DNA from: Rusavskia elegans
Lineage: Eukaryota > Ascomycota > Lecanoromycetes > Teloschistales > Teloschistaceae
DNA: 64,000 bases
Assembly: GCA_011316305.1 (NCBI GenBank)
Contig: SAUG01000025.1
Coordinates: 372,001-436,000 of the forward strand
Reading direction: 5' to 3'
Position numbers and translations under genes: made by a program. Below the pieces are notes generated by a model. The model was not told where the DNA came from. It saw nothing but the letters and a program-made list of their open reading frames with translations, and did no database searches. Shown piece by piece: positions 58,748 through 64,000 of this stretch; the first letter of the stretch is position 1; each line of letters opens with the position of its first letter.

Positions 58748-60515
58748 TCATACCCGAACAGGGGTGCTGATCCAACCCCGCCCAGCTGCTCTTTGCAGTG
58801 CTTGAATCCAGGCCTGGGCCATCTTGTTGTATCCAGCATCATTGGGATGCACTCCATCAATGAGATCATCGGTTGTGATAGGCATCCAGACCTTCATGAC
58901 CTTCTTACCCGCACCCTGTCTCAGGTTGATGACACTTGCTAGCCTGGCATTGAATGTCACAAATTTATCGAACACGCCGGGCCGGGACGAAGGGATAAGT
59001 TGAGAAACCAGTACCACGGCATCTGGGGCGACTGAAGTGACATGATCGATGAGTGTTCCAAGACGGTCCGGAGCTTGATCAATGTTGTTATTGGTGAGGA
59101 GGTCATTTGTACCAACGTGTATCAAGACCACATTGGGTCGTGATGGAAGAGACACACCGGCAACAGTGTCGACGTCCTTGATGATCCAACCGGGATGACC
59201 TTCGTGTAGCAAAGGCACTGTTCCCTGAGAGCCGACGTAGGTGACTGTGTTTGTCTTCCGTAACGTGTCGTACATGATCTTACGGAAGCCGAGGCCATCA
59301 CTACTGGCAAAGCCTTGAGTGATAGAAGCGCCAAGAGGCAAGATGCGTAGGTTGTAACCAGACAAGGTAGGTCCTTGGGCTATCTGTGAGACGATCTCAT
59401 CTCGGATCGCGTTTTGGCCCTGGGTGGTTGGGTGCATTATTCGCTCCCAATTGTTGAGGCTCGTTCCGGAACCGCTCTTGGTCAATGTGAGGTAGGACGT
59501 TCTCTGGATAGACTTCGCCATTCGGCACGTCGCGTACTCGTTCCAACCACCGTTAGGGTTGCAGGTAGCTGGAGGCTTCAACTTTTCGTACGGTGCGCGC
59601 GTTATTGGGGTTTTGAGGCCATCTCCGGCAGCAAACCACGTATTGACATCCCCTGAGCCAGTCCCCTCGACACCAAATCTGCAGAGGCGATGCTGGTTGA
59701 ATCGATCGTCATAATCGATGTATTGGACGGGATACTGCCGTATGTTTTCACCCGGTACTTGCGCCCGGTTGTACTTGGTAACAAGGTAATTCTGCCACCA
59801 GTTGAAACGATGAATAAGCTCGTTGAGCTTCTTGCGAACTGTAGGGGTCAAATATTTCTGCTGTCCCTGGCCGACATACACGGCCAGCGATGTCTGGGTG
59901 CATGATGGTGTTGTTTCGGCAAAGAAAGCAGCATTTCCAACGACATGAATCTTCCCAGAATTTGGTCCCAGTACTGAGCCAGTCTTCGTCAAAAGATTAT
60001 TCCACGAGGATGCGAAGGCTGCGCCGGACATGAAACTTGCAGCATTTGCAAGAAGTTGTGTACAATCCAAGGATGCAGAGCCGATGAAATTGTATACACA
60101 AGCATCGAGGATTTGCACCAGCCCGATGTCGTTCGCTCCAGCTGACAAAGTCACGTAGTTACTGTTCATGAGTAGCTTTGGTACCTCTTGGTCCGCGACG
60201 AACGAGATGGTCGCGTCTGGATTCGACAAATATTGAGGCTTTTTGCCCTGCAGGCAAGGATCCGATTCCATGAGCTTTTCATAGTCTTGCGCTCCACCCC
60301 CAACGATGTTCGAGTAAGAGTCGCCTAATGAAGCCCAATTCTTGATGGGCAAGTTCGCCGCACATTGGGCAGAAGTCGGAGCGCCATTGGTGGTTGTTAC
60401 CACTGGATAGGTCAGTTAACCTCCTCGCCTAAAAGACTCGGGGGAGTTTGTCCATACGTATGATCAATACCGTGACAAGGCTTCCGAAAGTACAAGCAAT
60501 CAAGGTTCCCCCCAT
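58748..60515 (-). CDS. secreted protein with two SGNH/GDSL hydrolase domains
   Basis: Exons 60458-60515 and 58748-60402 (55-nt intron with GTTAACTGAC branch region) encode 570 residues. The first exon supplies a hydrophobic signal sequence, MGGTLIACTFGSLVTVLIIL. Domain 1 (about 40-350) has block I SLGDSYS with Ser48, block III SAGANDIG and the fungal FNQHRLC block with the likely catalytic His. Domain 2 (about 370-560) has LPLGASITQG with Ser379, EGHPGW, IHVGTNDLL and DGVHPND with Asp535 and His538. This second domain looks like a CE3-type acetylxylan esterase or related carbohydrate esterase. The family predicts ester hydrolysis of a polysaccharide or lipid substrate outside the cell, but the real substrate is unknown. 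Confidence 0.88.
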
Positions 60516-61726
60516 GATGAGTCGTTTGTATGATGTGGATGCTTTCTGTGCGGAAGCTACAGTGTAGAGTGGTGGTGAATTGCAACGTGAGGCCATGCAA
60601 CGCTCACGATCCTTACGTTAAAGTCAGGTACAAAGGGCTTGCTAAATCAGGTGGGAAATTGGGCATCGCCAATGTGTTGGTATTGATGAAGAAGTCAACA
60701 ATGTCGGCTTCTTGGCGGAAGGAGAAGGCGCAAAGCTGGAGTCCTCGAAATCCGCCTCGATGAGAGCCATGGAGATTTTTCTTTGTTGGTTTCTTAGAAT
60801 CGCTGCAAACAAAAAGAGAGATGCTTTGTGCAATAGCGATCTGAATGCATTAGCTACCAGGGATTGGTGGTATGCTCGCCATACAGGTCACTCGTATTCA
60901 CGTGGGCTTAAATGGAGGAGACAAAGGGGAAGTATATCGAAGGAGCTGTTCTGCTCAAGGTAATCCTTCAAACAAAGCCAATGCTCGGCTCGAATTCCTC
61001 GAACCATATGAGAAGACAAACCATGTGTTTGGATTGTAAACTCCTCATCTCGTAAAATTTACGCATGCAATGATGAATGACAGTTTAGGAGACAACTTAT
61101 GAACGCGACAGATGCTGGGAGAGGGAAGTAACAGTGCACCCGTAGGTGGCCAGCCAGATGCTTTGGTAGTCATTACAGGCAACTTATGCTTTGGTGAACA
61201 TCAGATCAAATGCGGCATTTAAAACGAATGTTTAGTATAGAACACGGTCAGGTTGTTTCGTGGCTCGGCTTCTCATGCTGCGAACGAGGTCTCAGGATGA
61301 GTTTTACTCATAGGTAGTCATACACTACGTCGTCAACACATATTGCATGGAAGGCGAACAGATCGAATAGATGTGTTTCACCGAATTAAGACGTCTAACA
61401 CGTATGTAAACATTAACTTTGGGATAAGAGGTGAGGATGAAGAGTCATAGGGCTGAGTTAGATGCCTTTGATCTGCTTACCAATCTAAGCCAAGTCGGGG
61501 TTGAAGTCGCCACCGCGACCTCAACGGCCGAAAACATTAATGGGACGACATCTCTTGTTCCCCGGCATGAGCAGGGCAGAAGTCGACCACTCAGTCTCGC
61601 ACTCCACCAACCTATGCCATGGCCCAGCCTGCTCTGGCCTCCGTGCTCCGTCGTGGGGCTTATCGACGTATTCGAGGTTCGATGACAGCTACTTTTGGCT
61701 TCAGTCAAAACCCTCAATGGAGAATA
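60516..61726. other. intergenic gap upstream of the broken acyl-CoA dehydrogenase gene
   Basis: These 1,211 bp include the promoter of the SGNH gene. Short frames of 60-85 codons occur without recognisable content. The plus-strand frame leading into the pseudogene is open from 61,619, but family similarity starts at 61,727. Confidence 0.45.
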
Positions 61727-63067
61727 ATGGACCTCACTGGTTTTAGTGAGATGCAGCTCCAAGTCAATGACTCTGTCTCGAAGATATGTGCCCAATTCCC
61801 TGACGAATACTGGGCTCTCCGAGACCAGGATGAGAAATATCCGCACCAGTTGCATGCTGCTCTTGCGAAAGATCGCGTTATGGGCATCGCTTTGCCTCAA
61901 AAGCTCGGTGGTGCTGGTCTTGAAATTTCGGAAGCAACTATGATGTTGCTGACAGTTTTTCAAAGTGGAGCAGGCATTGCCGGCCCTCAGTCAATCCATG
62001 CAAATGTCTATGCCCCCCAGCCTGTCGCGAAATGTGCTGCCGAGGAGCAGCGCAGTCGTATGCTCCCGAGGCTCATCAGTGGTGAGTGGAAAGCCTGCTT
62101 TGGCGTCACTGAGCCCAGGCCAGCAACCTCGTAGAAGCCGTCCAGATGCGAGCCAATGCTCACACCCATCGCCAGCACCGGTCTGGAGACTCTCAAATTG
62201 CGGACTCGGGCTGTGAGAGATGGCGATGTCTACAGAATATCCGGTCAGAAGATTTGAATTTCCTCGGCACAAGTAGAATCCAAACGTATCCTTCTCGCTC
62301 GTCCCACTCCACTTGAAGAAGTGAAGAAGCCATCCGAAGGCCTGTCTCTTTTCTTTATTGATATGGGGATTAGGCAAAATCAAAGCATCCAGCATCCTCT
62401 TGCGTTGGCATACATGGAATCTTGAAGCCGCAAAACTGGCCACCTATCACGCAGCGAGGCTTTATGATGCAAGTGGAAAAGGTTCGGAATTGACGACTCA
62501 GAACGTCGGCATCGTCTGTAGCTCTGCAAAATTCCTTGCTGCAGAAGCAGGGTATGCGGCCTGTGAGCGAACGGTAAGTCAAAAACGTTCTGACTGTGTA
62601 ACAGCCTCGTTGTGTCAAAAATCAATCACAGTGAGAGGCACTGAGCAACTGACGAATCCCCTTGAGAATTTGATACCTTCTATTTCACTGCTACCACGGC
62701 CATTGCTATCCCGTTCAATTCACGCTTTCAGCGCAGCGTGCATGGTGCTATGACATGTAAACCATCGTTGGACCGACCTCCCTTCTCGAGGTACCGGCTG
62801 TCGTACCGCCATGTTGCGATTGATGTTTAACATGACGAACCACGTTCAACGCTGAATCATAATGTAGGTTCTCACTCTAGGGGGTCTCGGCTACGCTACT
62901 GAGTATCATGTGGAACGGTATCTTCGGGAATGCTTTGTGCCTCGGATCGCCCCTGTCAGCAAGGTAAACACGTGGACTGGTTCTTAACGATTCTTTGCTC
63001 ACTGGTGACAGGAAAAGATCATGAAATACATCGGTGAGAAGCTCTTGGATTGCCGAAGACCTACTAA
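61727..63067 (+). pseudogene. acyl-CoA dehydrogenase pseudogene (decayed, internally deleted)
   Basis: The remnant aligns by eye with fungal acyl-CoA dehydrogenases from MDLTGFSEMQLQV to a C-terminal LGLPKTY-type end. Conserved pieces occur in order: FPDEYWALRDQDEKYPH, GIALPQKLGGAGL, QSIHANVYAPQP, GEWKACFGVTEP, then GLETLKLRTRAV, VYRISGQKI, ISSAQVESKRILLARPTP, QSIQHPLA, LEAAKLATYHAARLYDASG, NVGIVCSSAKFLAAEAGYAACERT and GGLGYATEYHVERYLRECFVPRIAPVS. Lesions are an intron-like 62119-62175 starting GC instead of GT, a TGA at 62255-62257 where the family has Trp, loss of roughly 90-100 codons near 62,370, a frameshift near 62,415 and another near 63,045. A spliceable 290-nt block follows ERT, and a shorter intron follows PVSK. 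The gene is not expected to make an active enzyme. Confidence 0.85.
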
Positions 63068-63536
63068 ACCTTCGTGTTGGCCGTAGCTCTTCAGTTGCAT
63101 TGCTGTTGTCGGGCGCTCTCCTCGGCGACCTGGTAACTGAAAAAGATGACATTCAAGGCGGCGAGGATGATAAGCAGCGGTATACTCTTCAGACTCGCAG
63201 TCTTATTAGCGCTTCATAGAGTAAGGTACCTTAATCGTGTCCTCAGATGACACATGGCGCGTCTACTCTAGTCTGATGTTTATCGCACCTGCCGCCTTCA
63301 CTGTACTCCTCACCGCTACCGCCGGCGCGTTCAGGAACATACTCTACAACCTTCAGTTTTCTTCTTCCCACTTGTCCTCCAACACCGGTGTATCAGTTAC
63401 TTATCGTCAAACGTCAAAGCACAATCAGCCTCCTCATGTAGTTGATCATCCAGAGAGATTCTGGCATATTTGCACTCCAGTGCTGAAATTACTGCTTTCG
63501 AACGAGCCACAGACACCTCACCACCATACCTCAGCC
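63068..63536. other. intergenic gap between pseudogene and right-edge gene
   Basis: These 469 bp presumably include the promoter of the last gene. Open frames here show no family character. Confidence 0.4.
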
Positions 63537-64000
63537 ATGAGTTGGTTCCAGTTTGGCGTGACCACCGAAGTCACTACTGATGTTCAGCAATTCACCTTCC
63601 GCCGTAGGTCATGTCCACTATCGTCATCATACTTTGACATTGCAAAAAGGCTCACCACCATAAATAGAACCCGTCCTTACAGGCAAGCGAGCAGACATCG
63701 CCCAGGCCGCCTACGAAGCCGGCTTTGACTGTTCCGACCCAGACAAACTCGTCCATTTGATCGACGCTGTTGTGCTCGCAAACAACAAGTTCGGATACCC
63801 TGACCGTTGGGATGGACCTGCCGCTTTCCAGTCCACGCTCTACCCGGACCATTGGACCGCTGCTCACGCATCTCGTAAGGAGTACACAACCGGCTTGAAC
63901 GATTATGAAGATGTCGATAGGCATCCAGGTGTACCGGCCTTTGCTGCTTCCGCCGCCGACATCCTGAAAGATCTCAAGACCTGCAGGAAGTATGCATATG
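63537..64000 (+). CDS. hypothetical protein, 5' part only; runs off the right edge
   Basis: Exon 1 at 63537-63603 (MSWFQFGVTTEVTTDVQQFT) joins exon 2 from 63683 onward across a 79-nt intron (donor GTAGGT, acceptor TTACAG). The frame stays open to the window edge, giving 128 visible residues. The visible protein has charged and aromatic residues in a soluble-looking pattern (KRADIAQAAYEAGFDCSDPD, KFGYPDRWDGPAAFQSTLYP, DVDRHPGVPAF). It has no signal peptide or membrane helix. I do not recognise the family, and the exon 1 start is a best guess. Confidence 0.55.

Noticed and set aside
60412..60600. 62-codon minus-strand frame upstream of the SGNH gene (starting MHGLTLQF)
   Set aside because: The overlapping frame starting at 60515 gives a proper signal peptide and splices in phase with a good branch site, so it is the better first exon.
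1..64000. tRNA genes, CRISPR arrays, telomeric repeats and intact transposable elements
   Set aside because: I looked for tRNA B-box-like motifs, regular direct repeats, reverse-transcriptase or transposase motifs and telomere repeats and found none I could support by eye.

Overview
This window is nuclear DNA of a filamentous ascomycete (Pezizomycotina). The evidence is dense genes split by short introns (mostly 46-80 nt) with GTAAGT/GTATGT-type donors, CTAAC/CTGAC-like branch sites and (C/T)AG acceptors, together with fungal families (GtaA glutaminase, SUN wall protein, bli-3-like flavin protein, DUF2421 transporter, Bir1, INCENP). I cannot place it more precisely. No tRNA, rRNA, CRISPR array or intact transposon was seen.

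Layout. 1-12.6 kb: 5' part of the ribosome-quality-control ligase LTN1 (-), RNA polymerase I largest subunit RPA190 (-), divergent from splicing factor PRP3 (+), then mitochondrial CDP-DAG synthase TAM41 (-). 12.9-19.5 kb: survivin-like BIR1 (+), a membrane-anchored F-box protein (-), a bli-3-like flavin-binding protein (+), AP-2 sigma adaptin (-). 20-29 kb: GPI-anchored SUN protein (-), SNU23 (+), SPT3 (-), DPH5 (+), a protein of unknown function (+). 29.8-41 kb: secreted glutaminase (+), PP2A methyltransferase PPM1 (-), DUF2421 membrane protein (-), IST1 (+), a small Myb-like protein (+). 41-53.7 kb: HtrA-like protease NMA111 (+), a J-domain protein (-), HIS5 (-), an SSXT/SS18-like protein (+). 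54-64 kb: INCENP (-), a secreted two-domain SGNH hydrolase (-), a broken acyl-CoA dehydrogenase gene (+), and a partial unknown gene at the right edge (+).

Most genes are unrelated housekeeping genes and do not form a pathway cluster. Some share a complex: BIR1 and INCENP (chromosomal passenger complex), and PRP3 and SNU23 (U4/U6.U5 tri-snRNP). RPA190 and PRP3 share a 286-bp divergent promoter region. The oddest sequence-level signal is a repeated switch inside genes, from C-ending codons in the 5' part to G-ending codons in the 3' part. The clearest decay is the acyl-CoA dehydrogenase pseudogene. I found no convincing undescribed multi-gene system.

Exon boundaries were read by eye from splice signals plus the expected protein family, so individual junctions are less certain than gene identities.
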